From contig ML680053.1 in assembly GCA_007922225.1 (NCBI GenBank), positions 16,933,877 to 16,997,876 on the forward strand: a stretch of 64,000 bases of DNA, in the 5' to 3' direction. This stretch comes from Emydura subglobosa. Its lineage: Eukaryota; Chordata; Testudines; Chelidae. The notes beneath the pieces are model-generated. The model had not been told where the DNA came from. It saw only the letters and a program-made list of their open reading frames with translations, and did no database searches. Position numbers and translations under genes: made by a program. Of this stretch, positions 21,304-32,812 are shown piece by piece (position 1 is the stretch's first letter; each line of letters begins with the position of its first letter).

Positions 21304-22804
21304 AATAACAGTGTCAGCATGATAAAATAATAGAATTATTCTCAGTGACTCTTAACAGGTATATGCTAAACTGTACTATTATTATATTAAATACAGCAAT
21401 TTCTGTAGTTCCCTGAGTGGCTGGCATGCAGCCAACAATTTAATAAAGCTGAAATGCCTTCTGTCAGTCTCAGCTTCTGACTCCCCCCCCTCTCCCCCAA
21501 GGTACCCTAACCCCTTGACTTTGGACCCCACAATAGATCTGTGAAACCTAACAGATACTTCTGAATCAGATCCATCCTGGAGAATGTGACCCTGCTTTTT
21601 AGAACACTGCCTAGGTTTGTTCCTGTACTGGAGCGAGGAGCCAATGTTTTTGGGAGCTTTGCCAAAGCACCAGTTCTGTCCAATTACCTGACGGATTCTG
21701 GGAAATTTCTGCCCACAAGCAAAACTTTGGCCGTTTCTCCTCACAGAAACTGATGCCTCAGCAGAAACTCTGGCTTTGCAGGTTCCCTGCTGTTTCAAAG
21801 CTGCACTCAAGTCAATGTCACACCCATGATAGAACAAACTGAATTGAATATACATTTTCCATATTAAATATTGTTGATTGTAACAGCCTTTTTCCTCCTT
21901 AAAGTCATCCAAAATCCAATTGTAAAAAGCACATGAAATTAGCAGGCAGCTGCAACTTTATTTGATTTAGCTTTGTATTATGATGGGGCTAGGATATCCA
22001 GATGTCTTGATTTGATAGGGACAGTCCTGATACTGGGGACATTTTCTTATGCAGGAACCTGTTATCCCCCACCCCCTTTCCCGATTTTTTCACACTTGCT
22101 ATCTGGTCACCCTAGATGGAGCGCAATCCTGCGAACTATTACAGATCTATGTATTTTCCCTCACATTTGAGTCAATGGGACTTGTGGCAGTAAAGAAGGG
22201 ATTACAGTGTGTTAGGCTAGAAGCTGATGTAAGTCAGGACTGAATCTAGACAGCTGCCTCTAGGTGAAAGGTAGCTGGCTCTGGGTAAGAGATTCTGTCT
22301 ACCTTTTGAGAAAGATGATTCAGCTGCAATGAGACAAGGATGGGAAGTTCCCAAGAAAACTGCAGGAGGGTGTAAAAGCACCAGTTAGGATGAACCCATG
22401 ATGGGGCTATCAGAACCATGCAAGAACCTTACTAAGCTCCAGACGAATGAGAGGAATTGGAGGGAAGGCATAAAGGATTTATTGTTCCCAGTGAACCAGA
22501 GAGGCACCGAAGCAGGCACTGGTTCCCTGGTCCCTCTCCAATAAAAATAAGGACATGTGGTGTGCACCATAAAGAGAAGTAGATCAATGCTGGGATCCCC
22601 CACTTGTGGCAGATTACGTCAACTAGATCCCAGAGTGGATTACTGTATGAAAAAGTGAGAGAGAAAGCTCCCATGCAAATGCCCTGTAGCCTTGGGGAAG
22701 ATGGACTAACTATATATTGGTGATCATGAGTTGTGGTCCCATCTTCTCCATTCATTGCTGTTAATATTTCTCTGCACTTCACAACCCTTACTATTAACTA
22801 AGGT
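21304..22804. other. Intergenic DNA, no gene seen
   Basis: Frames on the minus strand (21382-21912 and 22385-22782) are open but contain no known domain, signal peptide or splice context. A block at 21985-22115 (atccagatgtcttgatttga, ggaacctgttatccccc) looks like an eroded repeat. Confidence 0.45.
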
Positions 22805-22936
22805 ATCATAGAATCATAGAATATTAGAGTTGGAAGGGACCTCAGGAGGTCATCTAGTCCAACCCCCTGCTCAAAGCAGGACTAACCTCAGCTAAATCAT
22901 CCCAGCCAGGGCTTTCCCAAACTGCAGCTTACCATC
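22805..22936 (-). repeat. CR1 LINE 3' end
   Basis: Read on the minus strand, this fragment ends with tandem ATTCTATG-type octamers (plus strand: atcatagaatcatagaat), preceded by ggactagatgacctcctgag and ggtcccttccaac. This is the canonical 3' end of CR1 in birds, turtles and crocodilians. It is 5'-truncated to about 130 bases. Confidence 0.9.
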
Positions 22937-22938
22937 AT

Positions 22939-23188
22939 GGCCCAGATTTTTAAAGGTACTTAGGCACTGCTACACTGAATGCATCAATGCCTAGACTGAT
23001 TTAGGAGCCTAAGTCTCATTTTCAGAAGGGATTCAGGCCCTTAGGAGCCAAAATCTCATTGACACTCAATGGGATTTAGGCTCCTAAGGGCCTAAATCTG
23101 TTTTGAAAATGAGACTTAGACTCCTAAATCAGTTAGGGGTTACAATGATGAGCACATCGACACCTAAATACTTCTGAAAATCTGGGCC
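22939..23188. mobile_element. 250-bp foldback element, nearly complete palindrome
   Basis: The left arm begins ggcccagatttttaaaggta and the right arm, inverted, begins ggcccagattttcagaagta. The inner arms pair through ctgatttaggagcctaagtc and aggcccttaggagcc, meeting at a short centre near cattgacactcaatg. It abuts the CR1 fragment on its left. It is non-coding and no clear target duplication is visible. Confidence 0.8.
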
Positions 23189-23214
23189 CCTCTCCCTACC
23201 TTTGGGGGAGGTGA

Positions 23215-23345
23215 CTAGCATTTTCCTGGATTTACAGGTGAGATAACTGAGAGGTTGTATCAGGATACTTCAAGGACTGGGAACAGAAGCTAGGTCTCTG
23301 CTATTGCACAGCCAAGTCTCATTCACTTCACCACACTTTCAGAAA
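23215..23345 (-). repeat. MIR SINE fragment, antisense
   Basis: The blocks ctggatttacaggtgagata, actgagag and ggaacagaagctaggtctct occur in the order expected for an antisense MIR. Weak but collinear. Confidence 0.45.
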
Positions 23346-23350
23346 GAAGA

Positions 23351-26300
23351 TGCCAAATTATGTGCTTGGCTGTCCTAACCGTAACCACTAAACCACACTT
23401 TGCTTCTAGAGTCAGGAATAAAACCCAGGAATCCTGAAACTCAACATTCCTGCAATGTCTAATAAATAGTTACCATACCAGCCCCTAGTGTGACCTAGGT
23501 CAGCTCTAACTGATGCCAGCTAGAACAGTCTCCTAGGGACGACTTTGCTAGCCAAAAACCACTGAAATGCACTATGCTTTGCCTAGGCTCCCTGCAAGCA
23601 GGCCCTGGACCAATCAGGAATGAACCCTGTGCTTGTGGGGAAGAGAGAGAGGTGTAGAACTGGCTAGGATGTCTTTATGCCTTCTAGAGGTCCTCTGTGT
23701 CGGCACTCTACTGCTACTGGAGTGGCAAAAAATGATGGAGCTGGGGGCCAAGAACGGGTCTTTTATTTTTAATTAAACCATGTTTAATTACACCCTTTCC
23801 CCCAAATCTGGAATGCTATTGCCTTATGGGCAGATTGCCTCTGTCAGCTCCGTCTTCCTCCTCCTCCCCCCAGTTCCTTGTTGTGGCTGAACTGAGGACT
23901 GCTCTTATAACACAGCTTCTGAAGTGGAAATTTCTCATGGTGGCTGATAAGCTACAGAAAAAGAAAAAGTGCTATATGAGTTGAAAAAGCTTGGACTTTG
24001 GTCCCTAAATCTTTCACCGGAGATTTTAAAAGACATTAGTCCAGGGAACAAACCTGGAGACGTAGTTAGACAATAGAGGTGTCTTTCCACTGCCAAGTAC
24101 TTGGTAAATATTCTACAGTTAAGGCAGAATTCTGTGCTGAAAAGGTTTTCCCAGTCACTAGGACAGAGAGGTATTTTCTGAGCTAATACATATTTCTTTA
24201 GTCAAGAGCAGAAAAGGAGAGAGAAGTAATGACTGAATTTCTTCTTGATCTCTGCAAAGGGGTAGTGGTCCCTATGCTTTTTAGAATGAGAAAACAATTA
24301 AAGTAAACCCCCCTTTTTCTTTTTGGGAGGAAGATATGACCTCTGCAAGCAGAATTTTGTGAGAATGAGAAGGTGTGAGTAAGGGCTGGTAGAAAGAAGG
24401 GAGTGAAAGTGGAGAAGGAAGCCTTACTACACAACTTCTAAATCCCCACATTCCTAGAAGAATGAATGCCAGGCTAGGAGGAGATGGGGGAAACTGCCAT
24501 CACACTGGGTAAGAGGAGGGGAGAGAAGAAAATCTTTGACTCTGCTTTCTCAGTTAAACCTTCAGAGTGATTGCTTAAAAGGAGCAGGGGAAAAAGACAA
24601 GGGAACCAAACTGAGAGCTTCTGAGATGTGCTTCTGAGAACACCTCAAAGCCCATGCTCATGGGAAAAGCAGTGCCACTGTCTGTGAAAAGGGTGATGTT
24701 ACCTTGTAGCTCTCCACTAGCATTGGCACTTTCTGTGCAGCGGTCAAGCAAAATTTAAAAGTAATAAATATGTAAGTAAATAAATAAACAATACATCTTG
24801 GAAGAAAATATGAGATTCTTCAAAAAGTGGGCCAAGAACATTACCTGGTACCTCTGAAGAAGAGACCTGGGTTGAGGATTAATTCAGTACTGTTTCTATA
24901 AACTTTGGAGATGTAAATAACTATGGGTTTGTTTTCCCTACAGATGAACACAGCTTGAAGGCAGGCCAGCCTTAGTGCCTGACAGGGGCAGAAAGGAGAG
25001 CCACAGGTGGCAGAGGGGCAGAGATGCTTATATACGTACGGCCTGGCACCTGTAGTAAATACTGAAGGACTTGATAAGCCTGAGGATGAAAACACCCACT
25101 CCTCATGATACAGCCTATCCTCTGAAGGAAGAATTCAGTGGAAATACTACAAATGCGGAGCATCACTGAGTTGTCTTTCTCTTTTGGGTTTTCCTTTGGA
25201 AGGAAGAGCGCTTGGCCTATATAAGTGGTATTATAACTACAGATTTAGAATTTATGCCTGAGGTTAAGGCAACCGGACATGCATATCTGTGACAGAGCTG
25301 TCCAAAGCAGTTGTACGAGTGCTTAAACCGTTCGAATCCTTCCTAGACAGTTCATTTAAAAAGACTACCTAGATGACTCAGCCATAATTCTACGATATAA
25401 TGGTTATAACAAGTCATCAGAACTTGATAATTTGTCTCTTCTACAGAAAGACTGTGAAGAAAAAGCTGGATATGTATTGTCCCCGGAGGCTCTCATGACC
25501 AGATGTTTGGCTACATCTGAGCAGGCTTCTTTAGACATCTCAACTTTTCAATGTTTATCTGACCTTTTTGAGACTCTCCCATTAATAGTCTTGGGACAGG
25601 AAAGGGTGCATATGAAGTAGGGATAGAGAATGGACCTGAATATCCATTGGAGAAGATAAAGGTACACTAATCTGTTGTGATGATCTCTGCCCCTCACCTC
25701 TTCTCCCCATTTGGATGTGGTCAGCTTTTCAAAATTTCTTCACACTAAGACGGGAGAGGACTCGACTAGCCGAACATTCCTGGAAGAATCCGCTCCTTGC
25801 CGAAGGCTTTGCTGTGCAACACTTACTCACCTTGTCATGGCTCAGATGAGCAGTCCCATTGACTGTGGCTAGGAGACCTCATATGTCAGTGGTACTGCTC
25901 ACATAAGCATTTACTAACATAAGCAAGAGTTGCACAGTTTGGACCCTTTGGATCAAAAGACACTGCAAGGATCTCTCTTAGTTCTCTTTTCCCCTGCTGA
26001 AGGCAAGATGATCAGGTGGAAGTTTGATGAGAAATTTGAAGGGCATATGGAGACACTATCTCTCCTGGTTACACGCTGGGATCTTTATGGAACAGAGGCA
26101 GCTAGAAGAGATCTGCAATTATTGTCCACTGTCATTTACCTCATGGGAACTTAAGGAAGCATACTACAGAGTCCTATCAACCTTCCCCCTTTTGCTCTGT
26201 GGAGGGAGGACCTGGTGAATCTGAGACTGTTACCATAGTTCCTGTAAAAGGTGAAGAACTCAAACAGAAAACATCAGAACAAATTGGCAATGGAGGCTGA

Positions 26301-28077
26301 AGATGAATTTGCTATGGAATTGTCTCTACAGTCAGCTGGTCCCTCCAGTCAGCCATAGTAAATTCTGAGTAGTGCTGAGTCTGTGGTGTTCTTTTGCAAA
26401 TAGCAGAGTCATCCTAAGAATATGCATTTTCAGGATGGAGTTGGAATTATTTAAGAGAGAGAGAGGCAATGGCTTGGTAAGAAAATTGTAAAAAGTTTTA
26501 CCGGTTTGTCCTGCCTCATTGACAGGACAGGAAGCAGAGAGTACTACAATAAAAACATTCAAAATTGCAGTGATTAAAATAAAAATATTACCCAGATAAG
26601 TATTTGTTCACATGTTTTCTTTGATATAAGTTATCAATGAGGACAGAGGATGCAAACATTCTGACACAATCACACTCTTAAAAGATTATTCTAATCTTTT
26701 ATATACTGCAGATACAGCCAAGCAGGAAGAAAAGATTATTTAAATGGAATTTAATTTTTACATATGTAAGTTGTTTTATTTGTGCACATATTTTACTATA
26801 CTTCCTTTGGAGAAGAAGGAAAATTTGACTTACCATAATTGTCTTTAAAATGTGAATTTGAAATTTATCTCATTTTCTGAAAAATGTTTGCTCTCATCTG
26901 ATTTAATAAATGTCTTGCATACCAAGTTTCCTGTTTGGAATATTTGTTTCAGATGGTGGAACTCAGTTATTTCAATTTCCTTTTTTATCTGTTTAAACTT
27001 CAGAAAAAATGCCATTTTTCAAGTTTAAAATGTACCTTCACATTCTTTTCATTTTTTCCACAGTTTTTAAGTTTATTTGACAATGAGACTGTATCAACTT
27101 TTTGTATCAAATTGTACATTCTTTCTGCTGAAAAATCCATGGCGCAATCAAACCAAGACAAAAAAGAGTCAATGCTAAGCTCTTTTGGAAGAATTTAACT
27201 TTTTGCACATGCATATGTTCAAACATATTAAAAGTAGACAAAACATTCACTTATACATATTTGCAAAAAGCTATCAAATGTTTTGATAATAATAGTAAGA
27301 CAGCTGTTCAGCAACTCCTCTGATATTCCAGGTAAGATTTTAGTGTTGGAACTCTTTAGCATGTTATTTGATGTGTTTTGTAGATGGATAATGCACCTCA
27401 TTTAGTACAAGGGGGAGGAAGCTTCACAGGATTGAGACAAGATATGTTGCTACTGGGTTCTTAATTTGTATAGAATTCTTCTTGCACACCCCACATATTC
27501 TCTGGCTTTGGTTCTCCCCCATAACCCACCCACCCCCCATTTCAGCCATTTTTGGATTCTGACAATAAGGTATTTTTAGACACAAGAAATTAGAGGTGAG
27601 TGAAACAGAAGATATTCAGATATGGGTGATAAATTCTGGGGGACTTAGTGATCCTTGAATCTCAATAGCTTCCAAATCTATATATCACCCTCCCTCTTCT
27701 CCTCCTCCTAACAGTCCCTGGGCTCCCTTACTGGCCCCTACTTATCTGGAACCACTGGCAGGACATCAAATATACTGGCTAATATATTGCTAAGTTAGGT
27801 TGGTGGGGAGGTGGTAATGGACAAGGCAACCTTATACCTCACTCCTGATGTCTCTGGGAGTAGTCAGTTTTAGTCTTCCTCCTTGGTTGTGAGGGGTCCG
27901 GGCAATTGTGCATGCTGTCACTACAATCAACCAGTCATCTTTTGGGGGGTGGTTAGTCTGCCTGGTCTTTCCACATCCTGCAGCAGTGGAAGGGCAGAGC
28001 ATTCCCCTAGTACTGGCACTGCCTCTTGATGGTCTCTTAACCGACTCTAAGAGTTAGATGCCCCAGAATATACTAGA
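23351..28077. other. Long unique DNA without recognised gene or repeat
   Basis: About 4.7 kb in which I recognise no exon, RNA gene or well-preserved transposon. It is A/T-rich with short frames only. A half copy of the cagtcccattgactgtgg repeat is near 25840-25920. It may be intron or spacer. Confidence 0.4.
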
Positions 28078-28482
28078 CAAGTGCCTCTCAACCAGGGTAT
28101 GTGTACCCCTGGGGATATGCAGAGGTCTTCCAGGGGGTACATCAACTCATTTAGCTATTTGCCTAGTTTTACAACAGGCTACATAAAAAGCATAGTAAAG
28201 TACAAACTAAAATTTCATACAATGACTTGTTTACACTGCTCTATATACTATACACTGAAATGTAAGTGCAATATTTATATTTCAGTTGATTTAATTTGAT
28301 AATTATATGGTAAACATGAGAAAATAAGCAATTTTTCAGTAATAGTGTGCTGTGACACTTCTGTATTTTTATGTCTGATTTTGTAAGCAAGTAGTTTTTA
28401 AGTGAAGTGAAACTTGGGGGCACACAAGACAAATCAGACTCCTGAAAGGAGTACAGTAGTCTGGAAAAGTTGAGAGCCCCAT
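28078..28482. mobile_element. hAT-like non-autonomous element
   Basis: The ends caagtgcctctcaaccaggg and, inverted, atggggctctcaacttttcc are inverted repeats of the CAGTGGTTCTCAACC kind seen in hAT families. Sub-terminal blocks mirror each other (tgtacccctggggatatgca near the left, ggagtacagtagtctgg near the right). The middle is A/T-rich and non-coding. An 8-bp duplication is not evident, probably through decay. Confidence 0.6.
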
Positions 28483-28584
28483 CCACATAGCCCAGCATTA
28501 TTAGGAACATTCTCGGACTTTAATTACCAAAATGCCATTTTAAGGACCAAAGTAAATGAGAAAATTTACAAAATCTCAAAAACA

Positions 28585-28782
28585 TGTGTTGCTTAATTGC
28601 CTAGGTTGCTGTAGCAACAGAGCTTAGCTTGTTGCCATAGCAATAGAATTAGACTATTAGGGGATAGTCAGTCTTGGCTGGTTTTAGTGTTAGTTCAATA
28701 AAGACACTCCCTGTGTTGCATCTCTCTGTGATCCTGTGCTGATTTCTCTCTCTGAATACAAGCAATTAAAAGGAATTCAACA
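28585..28782 (+). repeat. 5' LTR of the Gypsy element
   Basis: Begins tgtgttgcttaattgcctag and ends gaattcaaca. It matches the 3' LTR through ggttgctgtagcaacagagc, ttagcttgttgccatagcaa, ggctggttttagtgttag and caataaag (poly(A) signal aataaag near 28699). Compared with the 3' LTR it lacks about 10 bases near its start and differs in the region after the poly(A) signal. Confidence 0.8.
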
Positions 28783-28790
28783 TAACAAAA

Positions 28791-28808
28791 GTGGTGATGG
28801 AGGATGGG
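28791..28808 (+). promoter_or_regulatory. Candidate primer binding site
   Basis: gtggtgatggaggatggg lies 8 bases after the LTR end and resembles the GTGGCGACGAGGATGG-type sequence found after the 5' LTR of related Gypsy elements. The tRNA that would pair was not determined. Confidence 0.4.
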
Positions 28809-29094
28809 ATCAACCTGTGCTGCACCAGCAAAAAAGTAAAAGTCAATGTAAGAAAAAACCTTTTTGCTGTTTTGGGGCTGGGTTGTTTACACTGATGGTT
28901 CAAACAGAAACTAAAACAGGCTCTGCTTTGTTCTGACCAAAGTAAAGCAGACAGAAACAAAGAAGTGCTAGTGAATGGAAATCACCAGTAATTGTGTGTG
29001 AACGACTCCAACACACATGAATAAAAGACACTAAAAGACAAGAGAAAGAAAGGAGGAAAAAAAGAGGGGCAGCAGTGGCTACATTTACGGGGCC

Positions 29095-29616
29095 ATGGGA
29101 CCTTTTGATGAGACTCTAGAGAATTGGAACTCATATACTGAGCGTTAGCTTTTTGTTATTGCAAATTAAATTACATATGCAAAAAAAGTGCCCATTTTCT
29201 TACGTGTTGTAGGAGCTAAAACCTATACTTTATTGCACAACTTAGTGTACTGTGATAATCCAGAGACAAAATCTTACAGTGACATTGTGAAAATCCTGGA
29301 GGCACATTTTTCTCCAAAACCACTGGTAATTGCAGAGTGATTTAGGTTCCACAAAAGGAATCTAGAAGAAGGTGAAACAATTGTGCAACGTGTAGCACCT
29401 CTGAAGAAGCTTGCTGAGCACTGTGAATTTAATGATGTGTTAAATGATACCCTGTGTGATAGGTTAGTGTGTGGTCTGCACAATGAAGCAATACAGATGC
29501 ACCTATTGACAGAGGCCCAGCTCAACTGACAGAAGGCCATTGAAATTGCAATCTCTATGGAGATGGCAGCAAAGGAAGCCCAACAGCTTAGTGCATTGGC
29601 CAGAGTGCATAAGGTG
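29095..29616 (+). pseudogene. gag: Gypsy Gag, broken
   Basis: Gag forms the particle shell. An ATG at 29095 opens MGPFDETLENWNSYTER, ending in a stop at 29146. Continued translation with stops and shifts gives a capsid-like region with ETKSYSDIVKILEAHFSP, then RFHKRNLEEGETIVQRVAPL, LAEHCEFNDV and DRLVCGLHNEAIQ, the order of the retrotransposon Gag family (Retrotrans_gag type). In-frame stops follow VIAE and LTEAQLN. A zinc-knuckle CCHC is not found, because the downstream part is lost at the nested insertion (29617). Confidence 0.75.
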
Positions 29617-29692
29617 TCACAACCCACGAAAGCTTATGCCTGCAGAAATTTGTTAGTCTTTAAGGTGCTACAGGACTCTCCTTGTTTTTAAA
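29617..29692 (+). repeat. Retroposon 3' end nested in the Gypsy element
   Basis: The run caacccacgaaagcttatgc, tttgttagtctttaaggtgc, tacaggactctccttg and a T-rich end is an interspersed repeat type I know from reptile genomes. It sits between gag and pol coding remnants, where the zinc knuckle and protease should be. It therefore arrived after the Gypsy insertion, probably with a deletion. Confidence 0.65.
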
Positions 29693-30675
29693 AATTGTTC
29701 TGAAGACGTACAGTGGAGAAGCTGTACCCATGTTGGGCACTACTGATGTTAAGATGGAGCTCAATGGACAGACTGCTAAATTGCCACTGTTTGTGGTGGA
29801 AGACAATTACCCAGCCTTAAGGTCCTGGTTTAGGAAGATCCAGCTGATCTGAGCAGAAGTGCAAAGGATGGCTAAAGAAGAAACAGGTCTGACAGCTGTA
29901 TTAAAGAAACATACTGCTGTTTTTGGAGAGGACCTGGGAAGTATGAAGGGAATCACTGTGAAATTGAACATTAAACCTGACAGCCAGCCAAAATGTCTGA
30001 AAGGCAGAACTGTGCCATATGCCATCATGCCAAAGGTTGAAGCACACCTGGAGCGCCTGGTCAAAAATGGAGTCCTAGTACCAGTTACCCACAGCCAATG
30101 GGCAACCCCAATCATTCCAGTATTGAAGAAAGATGGCTCCATTCAGATTTGTGGGGATTTTAAGGTCACTGTTAACCCGGTGTTGTGTGCAGAACAATAC
30201 CCCCTTCCCCGCATTGATGACCTCTTAGCTGGCTTGGTTGGTGGACAAAAGTTCAGCAAGATTGATCTGAGTCAGGCGTATTTACAAGATGCACGTCAAT
30301 GAGAAGTCCCAAGAGCCGTTGACTGTCATGACATATAAAGGGCTCTACCGATACTGTCACTTGCCCTTTGGAATAACGTCTGCTCCAGCTTTGTTCCAGA
30401 GGGCTATGGACCAGATCTTGAGTGGCTTGCCAGGAGTCCAGTGCTATCTTGATGACATCCTGGTCACTGGCAAGAATGAGGAGGATCACCTTAAGAACTT
30501 GGAGGCTGCCCTACAAAGACTGGAAGAGTATGGCCTACGAGTCCGCAAAGACAAATGTGAATTCTTCCAGCCCTCTGTTGACTATTTGGGACATATCATA
30601 GATGCTACTAGCCTTTGTAAGGCTCCTGCAAAAGTCAAGGAGCTCAAAACTTTGCTCTTTTGTAAGGCTATTTAA
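29693..30675 (+). pseudogene. pol: Gypsy reverse transcriptase, frameshifted
   Basis: Reverse transcriptase copies the element RNA into DNA. The first piece (from 29859) carries VKNGVLVPVTHSQWATPIIP, then KKDGSIQICGDFK, YPLPRIDDLL and FSKIDLSQAY. Here the usual RxCxDyk region reads IQICGDFK, and the first catalytic Asp lies in KIDL. The frame then shifts near 30290 and goes on with YRYCHLPFGITSAPALFQRA and YLDDILVTG, where YLDD (30445-30456) is the catalytic box with both Asp residues. The thumb follows (LQRLEEYGLRVRKDKCEF, YLGHII). The frame is lost near 30660. Upstream at 29720-29850 are remnants of the spacer after protease (MLGTTDVKMELNG) with a stop. Catalytic residues survive but the gene cannot be read through. 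Confidence 0.9.
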
Positions 30676-31200
30676 CTATTATGGAAAGTTTATTCCACAG
30701 CTAGCAACACTACAAAAACCACTACATGAACTCCTTGGCCAGAACAAGGCCTGGAAGTGGACTTGAAGCCTGTAATGTTGCATTTAAGAAGGCTAAACGC
30801 ACATTGCTAAATTCAGAGGTTCTGTCACATTTTGATCCATCCTTACCATTACAGTTGGCCTGCGATGCCTCCCCTTATGGAGTGAGAGAGGTCATGTCAC
30901 ACATTATGCCTTCGGGAGAGGAGAAACCTATTGCTTTTGCCTCACACACTTTAAGCAAAGCAGAAACTAACTATGCCCAAATTGAACGTGAAGCACTGGA
31001 AATCGTTTATGGAAATTTCACCAGTACCTGTTTGAACAGAAGTTCACACTTCTCACTGATCGTTGACCTATAACATCAATTATACGCACAGGCATTCTAC
31101 CATTGGCTGCTAGTCATATGCAACGATGGGTATTGTTGCTTTCCGTATACACACATGAGATCAAATATCAGAAATCCATTCTGCACTGCAATGTAGATGG
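30676..31200 (+). pseudogene. pol: Gypsy RNase H and connection region, broken
   Basis: RNase H removes the RNA template strand. The frame at 30726-31073 has LQLACDASPYGV with the first catalytic Asp, then KPIAFASHTLSKAETNYAQI and EREALEIVYG with the Glu. Another shift near 31060 leads to MQRWVLLLSVYTHEIKYQ and NVDGLSRLP, the usual end of this domain in Gypsy pol. At least two shifts break it. Confidence 0.85.
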
Positions 31201-32222
31201 TCTCTCAAGGCTGCCTTTATCAGTTAAACATCAAGATATTGGCCAGAAAGAAATCTACTTTGAACAGGTAGAGAACACACCCATCACTGCTACTCAAGTA
31301 AAGAAGGCAACTCACTGTCCCAGTACTGTCCCAAGTTATGGACTTAGTGATGCATGGAACATCTCTACAGAACTCTCAGGTCTCACCTGACCTTCTTCCC
31401 TACATGTCCAAGAGGATGGAGTTATCAATCCATTCTGGTTGCTTGTTGTGGGGGATGCGCACCATTATTTCACCACTATTGAAATCACAGATGTTAGAAC
31501 AGCTACGTTCAGGTCACTGTGCAAAAATGCGCATGAAAGAAATTGCACAAAGCTACTTTTGGTGGCCCGGCCTGGACAGTGCCATTGAAGACAAGGCAAG
31601 AGCTTGTACTTCATGTCAGAGTGTGACGAACGCTTCTCAGTTGGCACCCCTACACCCAGGGGACTGGACTGAAAACCCATGGCAGTATATTCACATTGAT
31701 TTTGCTGGCCCATTTGAAGGAAGCATGTTCCTGATTGTTACAGACGCCCACTCTAAATGGCCAGAAGTCTCTGTAATGCCATCCACTACTGCTGAAAATA
31801 CTATCCAGAGACTGCGTGAAATCTTTAGTTGTTCTGGTCTGCCAGAACTTGTGAGCGACAATGGACCACAGTTAGTCTCTCAGGAGTTTGAAAATTTTAT
31901 GAAAGCAAATGGGATACATCACATCACTTCAGCACCGTATCATGCATCCACCGATGGATTAGCTGAAAGATTTGAGCAGACCAGGAAACAAGCTTTAAGA
32001 TCTGCAAGGGGACATTCATCCATTCAAAAGCATCTGGACACCTTCTTATTATCCTACAGAAACACATCTCATGCTACAAACAAAGCGTCCCCAGTCTTTC
32101 TAATGATGGGACGACAGCTGCTCACTTGCTTTGATCTGCTGAAACCCGCCAAAGCACGACAAGTTGTGCAACTTCAACAGCAAAACCAAGTCATCAGACG
32201 TGCACCCAGAGCAAAAGTCTGA
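31201..32222 (+). pseudogene. pol: Gypsy integrase, long intact stretch
   Basis: The best-preserved part is a 294-codon frame (31338-32222). The zinc domain reads LRSGHCAKMRMKEIAQSYFW and ends CTSC. The family LHxGH has lost its first His, here Arg. The catalytic core keeps its triad: Asp in HIDFAGPF (31698-31700), Asp in VSDNGPQ (31857-31859) and Glu in GLAERFEQT (31965-31967), with 35 residues between the last two, as expected. The core tail LLSYRNTSHATNKASPVFLM is typical. A TGA at 32220 ends it before the C-terminal domain. The connection between 31200 and 31350 is frameshifted. Confidence 0.9.
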
Positions 32223-32690
32223 ATCTTTAGTCCTGGACAGCCTGTCTTAGCTCGGAACTATGCTTCTGGAGCTAAAAGGGTCCCTGCTACAGTCATCGCC
32301 CAAACAGGACCTGTTTCCTACACTGTCCAGACTGCAGATGATCTCACCTGGTGGCAGCATGTAGATCAGTTGTTGCCAGGTCATACATGTCCCAAGGACA
32401 CATCTCCAGTTGAACTGCCTGACCTCACCATTACAGGCGAGATGTCATCAAGTCAAGAGTCACCCATTCCTGACTCCCCTTCTCCATCCACGTCTGCAGC
32501 AGATACAGCCACCTCCCCTGTTCGAGCAGATACAACAGGTGAGCAGATCCTCACCTGTTCGAGCTACAAGTCCTGAGCCCATTGTTAGATCCACACCGAT
32601 AACGCCCTCCGGTACAAGAACACCAGAAGTCCGCTGTAATCCAACTATAGACAGAAGGCCTCCTCAACAGCTGGATCTATAGCTAGGGCA
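32223..32690 (+). pseudogene. pol: Gypsy integrase C-terminal domain and proline/serine-rich tail
   Basis: After the stop the frame continues with FSPGQPVLARNYASGAKRVP and VSYTVQTADDLTWWQHVDQL, the SH3-like C-terminal domain of Gypsy integrases. A Ser/Pro/Thr-rich linker follows, shifting frame near 32560 and ending RRPPQQLDL, similar to the RxPxRLDL tails common in these polyproteins. Confidence 0.7.
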
Positions 32691-32797
32691 AACCCACGTT
32701 ATAGGGCAGAATAATCCACAGGGTTTAGCCGGGAAATGAGGCAGCCTACCCTCAATCACTAGTTTAGTGATTGTTCTGTTAAATGGGCATTTTCATT

Positions 32798-32812
32798 AAG
32801 GGGGGAGGAACA
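32798..32812 (+). other. Polypurine tract
   Basis: aaggggggaggaaca lies directly before the TG of the 3' LTR and is where plus-strand DNA synthesis is primed in LTR elements. Confidence 0.75.

Noticed and set aside
21382..21912. 176-codon minus frame
   Set aside because: No recognisable domain. The region carries simple C-rich and repeat-like text; treated as chance.
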